Positions 44,422-53,629 of a DNA stretch of 57,862 bases are shown piece after piece. The translations under genes and the position numbers were made by a program. Origin of the DNA: CAYZMH01 sp964479445 (lineage in GTDB: Bacteria; Bacteroidota; Bacteroidia; Bacteroidales; GCA-2748055); the NCBI GenBank assembly GCA_964479445.1, contig CAYZMH010000006.1, forward strand, positions 1 to 57,862. Direction: 5' to 3'. Under the pieces are notes generated by a model. That model searched no databases. It was not told the DNA's origin and saw nothing but the letters and a program-made list of their open reading frames with translations. Positions within the stretch are counted from its first letter, which is position 1. Each line of letters starts with the position of its first letter.

Positions 44422-44847
44422 TTAATTTTCTTGAGATTCAACTTCTTCCGTAACAGTCCGGCTGTCCAGCACAATGGTCACGTGGTTGGACCGCTTGCGT
44501 ATCCGGTGTGCCCGACCCTGCGGTGCAGGCTGGATCCTCTTGAGGGTCCGTGACTGGTCCACATACGCCTCCTTCACGAAAAGGTCACTCTCTTCCAGCC
44601 GGGCTCCCTCGTTTTTGGCCTGCCAGTTGGCGATGGCCGAAAGGAGCAGCTTCTCCACGGCGCGTGAGGCTTCTTTCGGACTGTAGCGCAGCACATCCAG
44701 GGCCCTGTTAACCTCCATGCCGGCGATCATATCCGTAACCAGCCGCATCTTGCGGGGTGACGTCGGGCAATTCCTCAATGTGGCGAAGTATTTTTTCTGC
44801 CTTTCCTCCTTAAGTCGGTTTGCTCTGTTTCTTTTTCTGGCACCCAT
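44422..44847 (-). CDS. rplV: Ribosomal protein L22
   Basis: 141 residues. Its long beta-hairpin lines the exit tunnel. RNCPTSPRKMRLVTDMIAGM, AIANWQAKNEGARLEE and the hairpin RTLKRIQPAPQGRAHRIRKR. A short acidic tail (TVTEEVESQEN) extends past the usual end. Confidence 0.97.
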   Translation of the reverse strand: MGARKRNRANRLKEERQKKYFATLRNCPTSPRKMRLVTDMIAGMEVNRALDVLRYSPKEASRAVEKLLLSAIANWQAKNEGARLEESDLFVKEAYVDQSRTLKRIQPAPQGRAHRIRKRSNHVTIVLDSRTVTEEVESQEN

Positions 44848-44868
44848 TTGTCAGGTTGTTTTTAAAGG

Positions 44869-45135
44869 TTATTTCTGTTTTCCACCATGGCCCCTGAAGA
44901 TCCGGGTCGGTGCAAACTCTCCCAATTTATGTCCGACCATGTTCTCGGTGATATACACGGGGATGAATTTATTCCCGTTATGGACGGCTATGGTGTGTCC
45001 CACAAAATCGGGGGAGATCATGGAACGTCTTGACCAGGTCTTGATCACGGATTTCTTGCCTGAATCGTTCATATCAACGACACGCTTCTCCAGCTTGAAA
45101 TCAATAAAGGGACCTTTTCTCAGTGAACGGCTCAT
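44869..45135 (-). CDS. rpsS: Ribosomal protein S19
   Basis: 88 residues. 30S head protein near A-site tRNA. SRSLRKGPFIDFKL start, MISPDFVGHTIAVHNGNKF and NMVGHKLGEFAPTRIFRGH. Confidence 0.97.
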   Translation of the reverse strand: MSRSLRKGPFIDFKLEKRVVDMNDSGKKSVIKTWSRRSMISPDFVGHTIAVHNGNKFIPVYITENMVGHKLGEFAPTRIFRGHGGKQK

Positions 45136-45138
45136 GTG

Positions 45139-45972
45139 CTATCGTTTTTTAGTTTTTCTTCGCTCTACAATATATTTATTGGAGGGATTTTTCTTTTCCC
45201 GGGTCTTATACCCCTTGGCAATCTTACCGTTACGTGAACGCGGGTGACCACCCGATGCACGTCCTTCACCACCACCCATGGGGTGATCGATCGGGTTCAT
45301 GGCAACCCCACGGGTACGCGGACGGCGGCCTTTCCACCTTGAACGGCCGGCTTTCCCCGACTTTTCAAGGCCCCACTCCTCGTTGGACACCTCGCCCACG
45401 GTAGCACGGCAGGTGACCAGGACCATGCGGGATTCGCCGCTGGGCAGCTTGACAATGGCATACTTTCCGTCACGCGATGTGAGCGTCGCCGTGGTTCCTG
45501 CACTCCTTGCCAGCATGCCACCTGCTCCCGGCCGCAGCTCGATGTTGTGGATATCGGTTCCCAGGGGTATCTTCCCCAGCGGCAGCGCATTTCCGATCTC
45601 GGGGGCTACCGACTCCCCGGAGAGCACCCGGTCACCCAACTTCAGCTTGTCGGGCGCCAGGATATAGCGTTTCTCACCATCGGCATACACCACCAGCGCA
45701 ATACGTGCCGAGCGATTGGGATCATACTCAATGCTTTTAACACGCCCTTCCACGTTGTCCTTATCCCGTTTGAAATCGATCAGCCGGTACCGGCGCTTGT
45801 GGCCGCCTCCCCGGTAGCGGTTGGTCATGCGCCCCTGGTTGTTGCGCCCACCGCTCTTCTTCATGGGCTTCAGGAGGGACTTCTCCGGCCTGGGCGAGGT
45901 AACCTCGCTGAAGGATGCGATCAATTTCGTCCGTTGTCCTGGTGTAACAGGTTTATACTTCTTTACTGCCAT
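45139..45972 (-). CDS. rplB: Ribosomal protein L2
   Basis: 277 residues. Needed for subunit joining and peptidyl-transferase activity. KPVTPGQRTKLIASFSEVT start, GGRNNQGRMTNRYRGGGHKR, and the C-terminal loop MNPIDHPMGGGEGRASGGHP with the conserved His. Confidence 0.98.
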   Translation of the reverse strand: MAVKKYKPVTPGQRTKLIASFSEVTSPRPEKSLLKPMKKSGGRNNQGRMTNRYRGGGHKRRYRLIDFKRDKDNVEGRVKSIEYDPNRSARIALVVYADGEKRYILAPDKLKLGDRVLSGESVAPEIGNALPLGKIPLGTDIHNIELRPGAGGMLARSAGTTATLTSRDGKYAIVKLPSGESRMVLVTCRATVGEVSNEEWGLEKSGKAGRSRWKGRRPRTRGVAMNPIDHPMGGGEGRASGGHPRSRNGKIAKGYKTREKKNPSNKYIVERRKTKKR

Positions 45973-45977
45973 GTCTC

Positions 45978-46268
45978 TTAAATATTGCTATAAAAATCAA
46001 TTGCTTCACCTTCTTCGAGCGTAACTACCGCCTTTTTATAGGCATTGGTTTTCCCGGAAAGAACCCCGGAACGGGTGTATCGCACCTTGCTCTTGCCCCC
46101 GTAGCGCATCGTGTTCACGGAAGCAACAGAAACATTATAGAGCTCCTCCACGGCCTGCTTAATCTGAAGCTTGTTGGCCCGGCGGTCTACCATGAAGCCG
46201 TACCGGTTCAGGGTCTCCCCCTGGTCTGTCATCTTCTCGGTTACGATCGGTTTAATCAAAATATCCAT
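45978..46268 (-). CDS. rplW: Ribosomal protein L23
   Basis: 96 residues. Exit-tunnel rim protein that docks trigger factor and SRP. MDILIKPIVTEKMTDQGETL start, then RRANKLQIKQAVEELYNVSV and VNTMRYGGKSKVRYTRSG. Confidence 0.96.
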   Translation of the reverse strand: MDILIKPIVTEKMTDQGETLNRYGFMVDRRANKLQIKQAVEELYNVSVASVNTMRYGGKSKVRYTRSGVLSGKTNAYKKAVVTLEEGEAIDFYSNI

Positions 46269-46290
46269 GACCTGTTCTGTTCAATGTTAG

Positions 46291-46920
46291 TTACGCTTTC
46301 ACTTTCTCCTGCAAAACATCAAGTGCACTCTCGACGAACAGTAGTGCTGTTGCATTCATTATCTGATATGTGCTTAATTCAGAGAGAGTTACAACATTTA
46401 AGTTCTGCAAATTTCGCGACGACAAATATACATTTTTATTTGGTTCATTTAAAACGAAAACCGCTTTTTTGTCGTCTATCTTCAAGTTTTTCTGGATGTT
46501 ACTAAACTCCCTGGTTTTGGGTTGCTCGAGGGTAAAATCTTCGAGTACCATTACCTGGTTATTTTTTACCTTGTAGCTAAGGGCCGAACGACGAGCAAGT
46601 TCCTTCACCTTCCGGTTGAGTTTGCTGGTGTAGGCACGTGGGCGCGGACCAAAAGTGCGGCCTCCCCCCCTGAAGATCGGGTTCTTGATATCCCCGAAGC
46701 GGGCGGTACCGGTTCCTTTCTGACGCTTGATCTTGGCCCGGCTACCGACTATCTCCCCACGCTCTTTGGACTTGTGGGTACCCTGGCGACGATTGGCCAG
46801 GTGATGTTTCACGTCCAGGTAGATCGCGTGGTCGTTCGGTTCAATACCGAAGATCGACTTATCCAGTGTCACTTTTTTGCCCGTGCTCTTTCCAGATATG
46901 TTATGTACTTCTAGCTCCAT
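46291..46920 (-). CDS. rplD: Ribosomal protein L4
   Basis: 209 residues. The extended loop reaches the exit tunnel (SRAKIKRQKGTGTARFGDIK, FRGGGRTFGPRPRAY). In E. coli L4 also represses its own operon. Its ATG overlaps the rplC stop by one base. Confidence 0.97.
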   Translation of the reverse strand: MELEVHNISGKSTGKKVTLDKSIFGIEPNDHAIYLDVKHHLANRRQGTHKSKERGEIVGSRAKIKRQKGTGTARFGDIKNPIFRGGGRTFGPRPRAYTSKLNRKVKELARRSALSYKVKNNQVMVLEDFTLEQPKTREFSNIQKNLKIDDKKAVFVLNEPNKNVYLSSRNLQNLNVVTLSELSTYQIMNATALLFVESALDVLQEKVKA

Positions 46921-47537
46921 TACTTCTCAATTATTAAGTATGATCCATTCGAACCTGGAACCGAACCTTTCAACAGCAGAAGGTTGTTCTCAGGAATTAT
47001 TTTCATTACGCGCAGGTTGAGAATCTTCACCTTTTTCCCGCCGGCCCTTCCGGCCATACGCATTCCCTTGAATACACGGGAGGGGTATGAAGAGGCGCCC
47101 AGGGCACCCGGTGCACGGTCGCGGTTATGCTGACCATGGGTGGCATCGTTTACGCCGTGAAAATTGTGGCGTTTCATGACGCCCTGGAATCCTTTACCTT
47201 TGGACATGCCGGAAACATCAAGCCAGGTGTCATCGTTGAAGTAGTCCACGGTGATCACGTCACCCGGTTTCCAGTCTTTTACAAAGCCTTTCAGTTCAAT
47301 CACCTTCCGCTTGGGGAGGGTATTCGCTTTAGCGAAATGACCGTTCATGGCCCTGGGGGTATTTTTTTCCTTCTTATCGTCGAACGATAACTGAACAGCG
47401 GCATACCCGTCGTCATCTACCGTCTTGATCTGGGTCACCACGCAGGGACCTGCCTGTACGACGGTACAGGGAATATTCTTCCCGTTGTCATCGTAGATGG
47501 AGGTCATTCCGATCTTTTTACCAATTAATCCTGGCAT
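46920..47537 (-). CDS. rplC: Ribosomal protein L3
   Basis: 205 residues. MPGLIGKKIGMTSIYDDNG start; the loop that reaches the peptidyl-transferase centre is RHNFHGVNDATHGQHNRDRA, with the conserved Gln (GQH) that is methylated in many bacteria. Confidence 0.97.
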   Translation of the reverse strand: MPGLIGKKIGMTSIYDDNGKNIPCTVVQAGPCVVTQIKTVDDDGYAAVQLSFDDKKEKNTPRAMNGHFAKANTLPKRKVIELKGFVKDWKPGDVITVDYFNDDTWLDVSGMSKGKGFQGVMKRHNFHGVNDATHGQHNRDRAPGALGASSYPSRVFKGMRMAGRAGGKKVKILNLRVMKIIPENNLLLLKGSVPGSNGSYLIIEK

Positions 47538-47557
47538 CGTATTGTAATTTTCCTTGG

Positions 47558-47863
47558 TTAAACTTTAATTTCTACCTCAACACCACTGGGCAACTCGAGT
47601 TTCATCAGTGCATCAATGGTTTTGGGCGTTGAACTGTAAATGTCCAGCAACCGCTTAAAAGAGCTCAACTGGAACTGTTCCCTCGCCTTCTTGTTCACAA
47701 AGGGAGAACGAAGCACCGTATACACCCTCTTATGCGTCGGGAGCGGCACCGGTCCGCTAACCACTGCACCGGTGGACTTGACCGTTTTGACGATCTTCTC
47801 TGCCGATTTGTCTACCAGGTTGTGGTCGTACGACTTCAATTTGATTCTGATCTTCTGGCTCAT
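47558..47863 (-). CDS. rpsJ: Ribosomal protein S10
   Basis: 101 residues. First gene of the S10 block. QKIRIKLKSYDHNLVDKSAE, VVSGPVPLPTHKRVYTVLRS and FVNKKAREQFQLSSFKRL. 12 bp downstream of fusA; there is no tuf gene between them, as in other Bacteroidota. Confidence 0.97.
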   Translation of the reverse strand: MSQKIRIKLKSYDHNLVDKSAEKIVKTVKSTGAVVSGPVPLPTHKRVYTVLRSPFVNKKAREQFQLSSFKRLLDIYSSTPKTIDALMKLELPSGVEVEIKV

Positions 47864-47875
47864 TATTCTCGTTTA

Positions 47876-49981
47876 TTAAGTCAATGTTTTACCTGCAATC
47901 TTCTCCAGGATCTCGTTGGCGATATTCTCGGGCACCTCTTCGTAATGACTGAACTCCATGGTGGAGCTCGCCCTTCCCGAAGAGAGTGTACGCAGCACGG
48001 TCACATACCCGAACTGCTCGGCCAGGGGGACCTTCGCCTTGATCACCCGGGCTCCTGCCTTGGAATCCATCCCTTCCACCTGGCCGCGCCGCTTATTCAG
48101 ATCGGAGATCACATCCCCCATGTACTCTTCCGGGGTAACGACCTCCACGGCCATGATCGGCTCCATGAGAACGGGTCCGGCTTTCCTGGATGCCTCACGG
48201 AACGCACCGCGGGCAGCAATCTCAAACGACAGCTGGTCGGAATCCACATTGTGGTAAGAACCGTCCACCAGCTTCACCTTCAGGTTATCAACGGCAAATC
48301 CGGCGAGCGGACCATTGAGCATGGCACTGGTGAATCCTTTCTCCACCGAGGGAATAAATTCCCTGGGAATATTGCCGCCCTTGATCTCGTCGATGAATTG
48401 AAATCCTTTCTCGTTCTCGTCGGCCGGACCGATATAGACTTCCACGTCGGCAAATTTTCCTCTCCCGCCGGTCTGCTTCTTGAAAATCTCCCGGTGATGT
48501 ACCTCTTTGGTAAGCGCCTCCTTGTAATTCACCTGCGGATTCCCCACGGAACACTCCACTTTGAACTCCCGCTTGAGGCGGTCCATCAGGATCTCCAGGT
48601 GCAATTCCCCCATTCCGCTGATGATAGTCTGACCCGAATCTTCATCGGTCCGTACCTGGAAGGTGGGATCCTCTTCGGCCAGCTTATTGAGTGCCATCCC
48701 CAGCTTATCCACATCGGCCTGTGTTTTGGGCTCAATGGCCACACCAATCACAGGCTCGGGGAACTCGATCGATTCAAGTATCAGGGGTTTATTGACTGCC
48801 GTGATGGTATCCCCGGTGCGAAGGTCCTTCAAACCAACCACCGCGCAGATATCACCGGCAAAAATGCTCTTCTTGGGATTCTGTTTATTGGCATGCATCT
48901 GGTAAATGCGGGAAATACGCTCCTTTTTCCCGGTGCGGTTATTCAGCACCATCACGCCTTCCTTCAGTTCGCCGGAATAGACCCGCATATAGGCCAGTCT
49001 TCCCACGTACGGATCGGTGGCGATCTTGAAAACCAGTCCGGTCATCGGATCATCATTCAGTGCATGGCGCTCCTCCTCTTTTTCCGTCTTCGGGTTGATC
49101 CCGATCACCGATCCCACATCTTTCGGACTCGGAAGAAGGGATGCCACACCGTCTAGCAGGCGCTGGATCCCCTTGTTCTTAAAGGCCGATCCGCAAAAAA
49201 CGGGAACGATATCCCGGTTGATGGTGGCCCTGCGGGCATACTCCATAAACTCCTCCACGGAAATGCTGTCACGGTCCTCCAGGAACCTCTCCAGCAGGGA
49301 GTCGTCCGATACACATACCGCCTCGACCAGCTTTTCGCGCCACTCTTCCACACTCTCCAACATATCCTCGGGGATCTCGGTGTACTCGTAATTCATACCC
49401 AGCGTTTCGTCCTCTTTCCAGACGATCGCCCGGCGTTCGATCAGGTCCACCACCCCGATAAAATTATCTTCCGATCCGATGGGCAACTGGAACGGCATGG
49501 GATTGGCTTTCAGCTTATCTTTGATCTCTGATACCACACCAAAAAAATCCGCGCCTACCCTGTCCATCTTGTTGACAAAAGCAATGCGCGGTACTTCGTA
49601 TTTATCGGCCTGGCGCCAGACGGTCTCCGACTGTGGCTCCACACCACCCACGGCACAGAAAACGGCAATCGTACCATCGAGCACCCTGAGCGACCGCTCC
49701 ACTTCCACAGTGAAGTCTACGTGCCCCGGGGTATCAATAATATTTACCTTGTACTCCTGGTCATTGTATCGCCAGAAAGTGGTGGTGGCTGCAGATGTAA
49801 TGGTAATTCCCCGCTCCTGTTCCTGTACCATCCAGTCCATCTGAGCTGATCCGTCATGAACCTCACCGATGCGATGGGTAATACCCGTATAGAACAGTAT
49901 GCGTTCTGTGGTGGTAGTCTTCCCGGCATCGATGTGCGCCATGATCCCAATATTTCTTGTATTCGCAAGTCCTGGGTTCAT
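47876..49981 (-). CDS. fusA: Elongation factor G
   Basis: 701 residues, five domains. GTPase motifs are intact: AHIDAGKTTTTERIL (P-loop), RGITITSAATT (switch I), DTPGHVDF with the catalytic His, NKMD, and SAFKNKG. Domain IV phrase VNYKEALTKEVHHREIFKKQ. It moves tRNAs and mRNA after peptide-bond formation. The intact motifs contrast with the divergent EF-G paralogue at 51417. Confidence 0.98.
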   Translation of the reverse strand: MNPGLANTRNIGIMAHIDAGKTTTTERILFYTGITHRIGEVHDGSAQMDWMVQEQERGITITSAATTTFWRYNDQEYKVNIIDTPGHVDFTVEVERSLRVLDGTIAVFCAVGGVEPQSETVWRQADKYEVPRIAFVNKMDRVGADFFGVVSEIKDKLKANPMPFQLPIGSEDNFIGVVDLIERRAIVWKEDETLGMNYEYTEIPEDMLESVEEWREKLVEAVCVSDDSLLERFLEDRDSISVEEFMEYARRATINRDIVPVFCGSAFKNKGIQRLLDGVASLLPSPKDVGSVIGINPKTEKEEERHALNDDPMTGLVFKIATDPYVGRLAYMRVYSGELKEGVMVLNNRTGKKERISRIYQMHANKQNPKKSIFAGDICAVVGLKDLRTGDTITAVNKPLILESIEFPEPVIGVAIEPKTQADVDKLGMALNKLAEEDPTFQVRTDEDSGQTIISGMGELHLEILMDRLKREFKVECSVGNPQVNYKEALTKEVHHREIFKKQTGGRGKFADVEVYIGPADENEKGFQFIDEIKGGNIPREFIPSVEKGFTSAMLNGPLAGFAVDNLKVKLVDGSYHNVDSDQLSFEIAARGAFREASRKAGPVLMEPIMAVEVVTPEEYMGDVISDLNKRRGQVEGMDSKAGARVIKAKVPLAEQFGYVTVLRTLSSGRASSTMEFSHYEEVPENIANEILEKIAGKTLT

Positions 49982-50031
49982 AAGTGCTGCACACTTACCT
50001 TAATTCCTAAATATATTTCCTCGTCTCTGTA

Positions 50032-50508
50032 TTAGAACCTGAAATGCGCAAAGGCCTTGTTCGCCTCTGCCATCCTGTGTGTGTCTTCTTTCCGTTTAAA
50101 TGCACCGCCTTCTCCGTTGTACCCGGCGACAATCTCTGCTGCCAGCCGTTCGCTCATGGACCGTCCCGGCCGCTTCCTGGCAAACATGATCATGTTCTTC
50201 ATGGCAACCGCCATCTTCCGGTCGGGCCTGATCTCCATGGGAACCTGGAAGGTGGCACCTCCCACGCGGCGGCTCTTCACCTCCACCTGGGGCGCAATAT
50301 TCTCCATGGCCAGCTTGAAGATCTCCAGCGCAGACTTCTCCTCATCCTTCATCTTCTGCTCCACGATATCCATGGCGCCGTAAAAAATATCATAGGTGAT
50401 GCTCTTCTTTCCGTCCAGCATCATGTTGTTCACAAAACGTGTAACGAACGGATCCTTATACTTGGGATCCGGCAAAATAATGCGCTTCTTCGGTTTCGTC
50501 TTTCTCAT
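50032..50508 (-). CDS. rpsG: Ribosomal protein S7
   Basis: 158 residues. Primary binder of the 16S 3' major domain. MRKTKPKKRIILPDPKYKDP start, FVTRFVNNMMLDGKKSITY, ENIAPQVEVKSRRVGGATFQ and GEGGAFKRKEDTHRMAEANK. Confidence 0.97.
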   Translation of the reverse strand: MRKTKPKKRIILPDPKYKDPFVTRFVNNMMLDGKKSITYDIFYGAMDIVEQKMKDEEKSALEIFKLAMENIAPQVEVKSRRVGGATFQVPMEIRPDRKMAVAMKNMIMFARKRPGRSMSERLAAEIVAGYNGEGGAFKRKEDTHRMAEANKAFAHFRF

Positions 50509-50529
50509 GGTCGGTGCAATTCAATGCGT

Positions 50530-50904
50530 TTATTTCTTCGGTTTTTTCGTTCCGTACTTGGAGCGCCTTTGCGACCTTCCTTCCACCCCGGAGGTGTCCA
50601 GTGCCCCGCGTACCAGGTGATAACGCACACCCGGAAGGTCCTTTACCCGGCCCCCGCGGATCAGTACAATGGAGTGCTCCTGCAGGTTATGCCCTTCCCC
50701 GGGAATATAGGCGTTCACCTCCTTGTTATTGGTCAGCCGTACCCTTGCTACTTTCCGCATGGCCGAATTAGGCTTCTTGGGCGTAGTGGTATATACCCGC
50801 ACACAAACACCGCGGCGTTGCGGACTTGAATCCAGGGCGGGAGCTTTACTTTTCTCCTCCATCGCTCTTCGCCCCTTGCGCACTAATTGTTGAATTGTAG
50901 GCAT
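50530..50904 (-). CDS. rpsL: Ribosomal protein S12
   Basis: 124 residues. Decoding-centre protein. MPTIQQLVRKGRRAMEEKSK start, TTTPKKPNSAMRKVARVRLT and RVKDLPGVRYHLVRGALDTS. The lysines that mutate to streptomycin resistance (PKKPNS and VKDLPG) are wild type. First gene of the long - strand cluster, with its own promoter 49 bp upstream. Confidence 0.98.
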   Translation of the reverse strand: MPTIQQLVRKGRRAMEEKSKAPALDSSPQRRGVCVRVYTTTPKKPNSAMRKVARVRLTNNKEVNAYIPGEGHNLQEHSIVLIRGGRVKDLPGVRYHLVRGALDTSGVEGRSQRRSKYGTKKPKK

Positions 50905-50952
50905 AACAAGCTTAACTCTTTAGTTTTGATTGTTTTCTCTAAAATCGGACCG

Positions 50953-50982
50953 CAAAGATATTCTTTATTTTTTAAAATACAA
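50953..50982 (-). promoter_or_regulatory. Bacteroidota-type promoter for rpsL and the ribosomal cluster
   Basis: On the - strand: TTG (50982-50980), 19-bp AT-rich spacer, TATCTTTG (50960-50953), matching the TTG-N19/21-TAnnTTTG consensus. It sits 49 bp before the rpsL ATG. Confidence 0.85.
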
Positions 50983-51311
50983 TATTTTTTAGGGCTTTAT
51001 TTGGAAATCCCCCGCAGCCCGTCTGCCGCAGTTTTTGGAATCCGTCCGGGTGTACCCGGAACTATACTCCGTATAGTCCCCCGTGCTGTATAATAAGGAA
51101 CGGATGGGCCGGTGTACCCGGAACAAAATCCACCGCAACCCCCAACCTGCCAGGCTGTTAACCGGCACTTCCCTGCCTTACAGACCGTGCATCCGGCGGG
51201 TTTCCGTTCCGTGTAAACGAAAAATGGATGCCGCACGGCAACGCGCCGGGCAGAAGACCCCTTACAGTTAGGGAATCCCTTTTAAACGGATTTGCAAAAA
51301 TATGCGGTACG
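50983..51311. other. Divergent intergenic region between rpsL and EF-G2
   Basis: About 330 bp between two back-to-back promoters, no credible gene. It contains two copies of the GTGTACCCGGAAC motif (51051-51063 and 51112-51124) and an inverted repeat ACTATAC-TCC-GTATAGT at 51061-51077. Confidence 0.5.
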
Positions 51312-51341
51312 TTGGTTTCATTCAAAATTTTATTACTTTTG
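51312..51341 (+). promoter_or_regulatory. Bacteroidota-type promoter for the EF-G paralogue
   Basis: TTG (51312-51314), 19-bp spacer, TACTTTTG (51334-51341), the same architecture as the rpsL promoter but facing the other way. The ATG is 76 bp downstream. Confidence 0.85.
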
Positions 51342-51416
51342 CAGGGCTGAGCCAAAATGTTCCATAACGAACATACACTGAAATCATTAATACCTTAAAT
51401 ATACCATAGTTGGATC

Positions 51417-53573
51417 ATGAAAAACTATCAAACCGAGCAAATCAAGAATATTGCGTTACTGGGTAACCAGGGATCGGGGAAGACCACCCTGGCTGAAACA
51501 ATGCTGTATGAAGGGGGCATTATTGAACGGCGCGGATCAGTGGAGAACAAGAACACCGTTTCCGACCACCTGTCGATCGAGCACGACAATGAATCGTCGG
51601 TCTACCCCAGCATCCTGTACACAGAGTATAATGACAAGAAAATCAACATCCTGGATGTACCCGGCGCCGATGATTTCGTCGGGGGTGCCGTTTCCAGTCT
51701 GCACGTTGCCGATGCCGGTCTGATCCTGATCAACGTCCAGAACGGCGTGGAGGTGGGTACCGAGATCCACAGCCGATGGCTGGACCGTCTCAACAAGCCG
51801 TCGCTGATCGCGGTGAACCATTGCGACCACGACAAGGCCAATTTTGAAAAGACGGTTGAATCGATCCGTGACCGCCTGGGCAACAGTGCAGTACTGGCCC
51901 AGTACCCGGTCAATGCGGGTCCGGGCTTCGACTCCATCGTGGATATCGTTCAGATGAAACTTTACAAGTACCCGGCCGACGGCGGGAAGCCCGAGGTGAG
52001 TGATATCCCCGAAAGCGAAAAGGACCGAGCCGAAGAGCTGCGCGGGGAGCTGATCGAGAAGGCGGCCGAGAATGACGAGTCGCTGATGGAGACCTTTTTT
52101 GAGAACGACACCCTCACCGAGGAGGAGATGCGTGCGGGGATTACATCCGGACTCCTCAACCGGGGGATGTTTCCCGTGTTCGTGATCTCGGCAGAGAAAA
52201 ACATGGGGGTGGGCCGGCTGATGGAATTTATCACCAATGCCGTTCCCTCCACCAACCAGTTCCCGGCTCCCAGGACCATCGACGGAAATGAAGTGCCCTG
52301 CGATGCTTCGGCACCGGCATCCGTGTTTGTGTTCAAATCGACCCTGGAGTCGCACATCGGCGAGATCAACTTCTTCAAGGTGATGTCGGGTGCCGTGGAA
52401 GAGGGAATGGACCTTACCAATGCCACCACGCGGAACAAGGAGCGTTTTTCGCAACTGTTCGCGGCCTACGGGAAGAACCGCACCAAGGTGAGCAAAATGG
52501 TGGCCGGCGATATCGGCTGCACCGTGAAGCTGAAAAACACCAATACCAATGATACGTTGTGCGGACCCGGTGCTGATTACAAATTTGAAAGTATTCCGTT
52601 CCCCGAACCGAAATTCCGCGCCGCGATCAAGCCGCTGAGCGAAGGGGATGAAGAGAAGCTCGGGGAAGCGCTGAACCGGATCCACGACGAGGATCCCACC
52701 ATCCGGATCGAGTACTCCAAGGAGCTGAAGCAGATCATCGTGCACGGTCAGGGAGAGCATCACCTGAACACGGCCAAGTGGTTACTGGACAATATTTACA
52801 AGGTGGAGACCGAGTTCCTGCCGCCGCGTATCCCTTACCGGGAGACCATCACCAAGTCGGCACAATCCGATTACCGCCACAAGAAGCAGTCGGGCGGGGC
52901 CGGTCAGTTCGGCGAAGTCCACATGATCATTGAGCCCCACGAGGAAGGGACCGAGGAGAAGAGCCTGTTCAAGATCAACGGGAAAGAGTTCAAGCTGTCA
53001 ATCCGCAACCGCGAGGAGCACGCCCTGGACTGGGGTGGCAAGCTCATCTTCCTGAACTGCATCGTGGGAGGTTCCATCGATGCGCGTTTCATGCCCGCCA
53101 TCCTGAAAGGGATCATGGAGAAGATGGAAGAGGGTCCGCTCACCGGGTCCTATGCCCGCGACATCCGGGTATACGTCTATGACGGGAAGATGCACCCGGT
53201 AGACTCCAACGAGATCTCCTTCAAGCTGGCCGGACGGAACGCCTTCAGCACCGCCTTCAAAAATGCCGGTCCGAAAATCATGGAACCCGTCTACCTGGTC
53301 GAGGTACTGGTTCCCTCCGACCGCATGGGCGATGTGATGAGCGACCTGCAGGGCCGCCGCGCCATCGTGCAGGGAATGGCCAGCGAGAAAGGGTTTGAGA
53401 AGATCACCGCCAAGGTGCCCCTGGCCGAGATGAACAAGTACTCCACGGCACTGAGCTCCCTGACCAACGGACGCGCCATGTACTCCATGAAGTTCGACGA
53501 GTACGCACAGGTCCCCGGCGAGATCCAGGAAGAGCTGCTCAAAGCCTACGAAGCCGAGCAGGCCGAGGATTAG
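51417..53573 (+). CDS. Divergent elongation factor G paralogue (EF-G2 type)
   Basis: 718 residues with all EF-G domains. The P-loop is present (GNQGSGKTT) but the rest of the G domain is unusual: the switch I phrase RGITI is replaced (EHDNESSVYPSI), switch II reads DVPGADDF instead of DTPGHVDF, so the catalytic His is Ala, and NKMD is NHCD. Domains III-V are well kept (DPTIRIEYSKELKQIIVHGQ, RETITKSAQ, GAGQFGEVHM, MEPVYLVEVLVPSDRMGDVM). In Bacteroides an EF-G2 paralogue lacking GTPase activity is reported to support translation under starvation; this protein has the same hallmarks. Own promoter, divergent from the ribosomal cluster, own terminator. Confidence 0.88.
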   Translation: MKNYQTEQIKNIALLGNQGSGKTTLAETMLYEGGIIERRGSVENKNTVSDHLSIEHDNESSVYPSILYTEYNDKKINILDVPGADDFVGGAVSSLHVADAGLILINVQNGVEVGTEIHSRWLDRLNKPSLIAVNHCDHDKANFEKTVESIRDRLGNSAVLAQYPVNAGPGFDSIVDIVQMKLYKYPADGGKPEVSDIPESEKDRAEELRGELIEKAAENDESLMETFFENDTLTEEEMRAGITSGLLNRGMFPVFVISAEKNMGVGRLMEFITNAVPSTNQFPAPRTIDGNEVPCDASAPASVFVFKSTLESHIGEINFFKVMSGAVEEGMDLTNATTRNKERFSQLFAAYGKNRTKVSKMVAGDIGCTVKLKNTNTNDTLCGPGADYKFESIPFPEPKFRAAIKPLSEGDEEKLGEALNRIHDEDPTIRIEYSKELKQIIVHGQGEHHLNTAKWLLDNIYKVETEFLPPRIPYRETITKSAQSDYRHKKQSGGAGQFGEVHMIIEPHEEGTEEKSLFKINGKEFKLSIRNREEHALDWGGKLIFLNCIVGGSIDARFMPAILKGIMEKMEEGPLTGSYARDIRVYVYDGKMHPVDSNEISFKLAGRNAFSTAFKNAGPKIMEPVYLVEVLVPSDRMGDVMSDLQGRRAIVQGMASEKGFEKITAKVPLAEMNKYSTALSSLTNGRAMYSMKFDEYAQVPGEIQEELLKAYEAEQAED

Positions 53574-53592
53574 ACACACCTCTATATACAGG

Positions 53593-53629
53593 CAAAAAAA
53601 AGAGGCTGTCGGTGCGACAGCCTTTTTTT
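53593..53629 (+). terminator. Intrinsic terminator after EF-G2
   Basis: AAGAGGCTGTC, loop GGTGC, GACAGCC, then seven T; 20 bp beyond the EF-G2 stop. The A-run on the left makes it potentially active in both directions. Confidence 0.9.

Noticed and set aside
34641..50031. Missing ribosomal genes or tuf loss as an anomaly
   Set aside because: Absence of tuf between fusA and rpsJ and absence of adk after secY are usual in Bacteroidota; the cluster is otherwise complete, including rpmJ.
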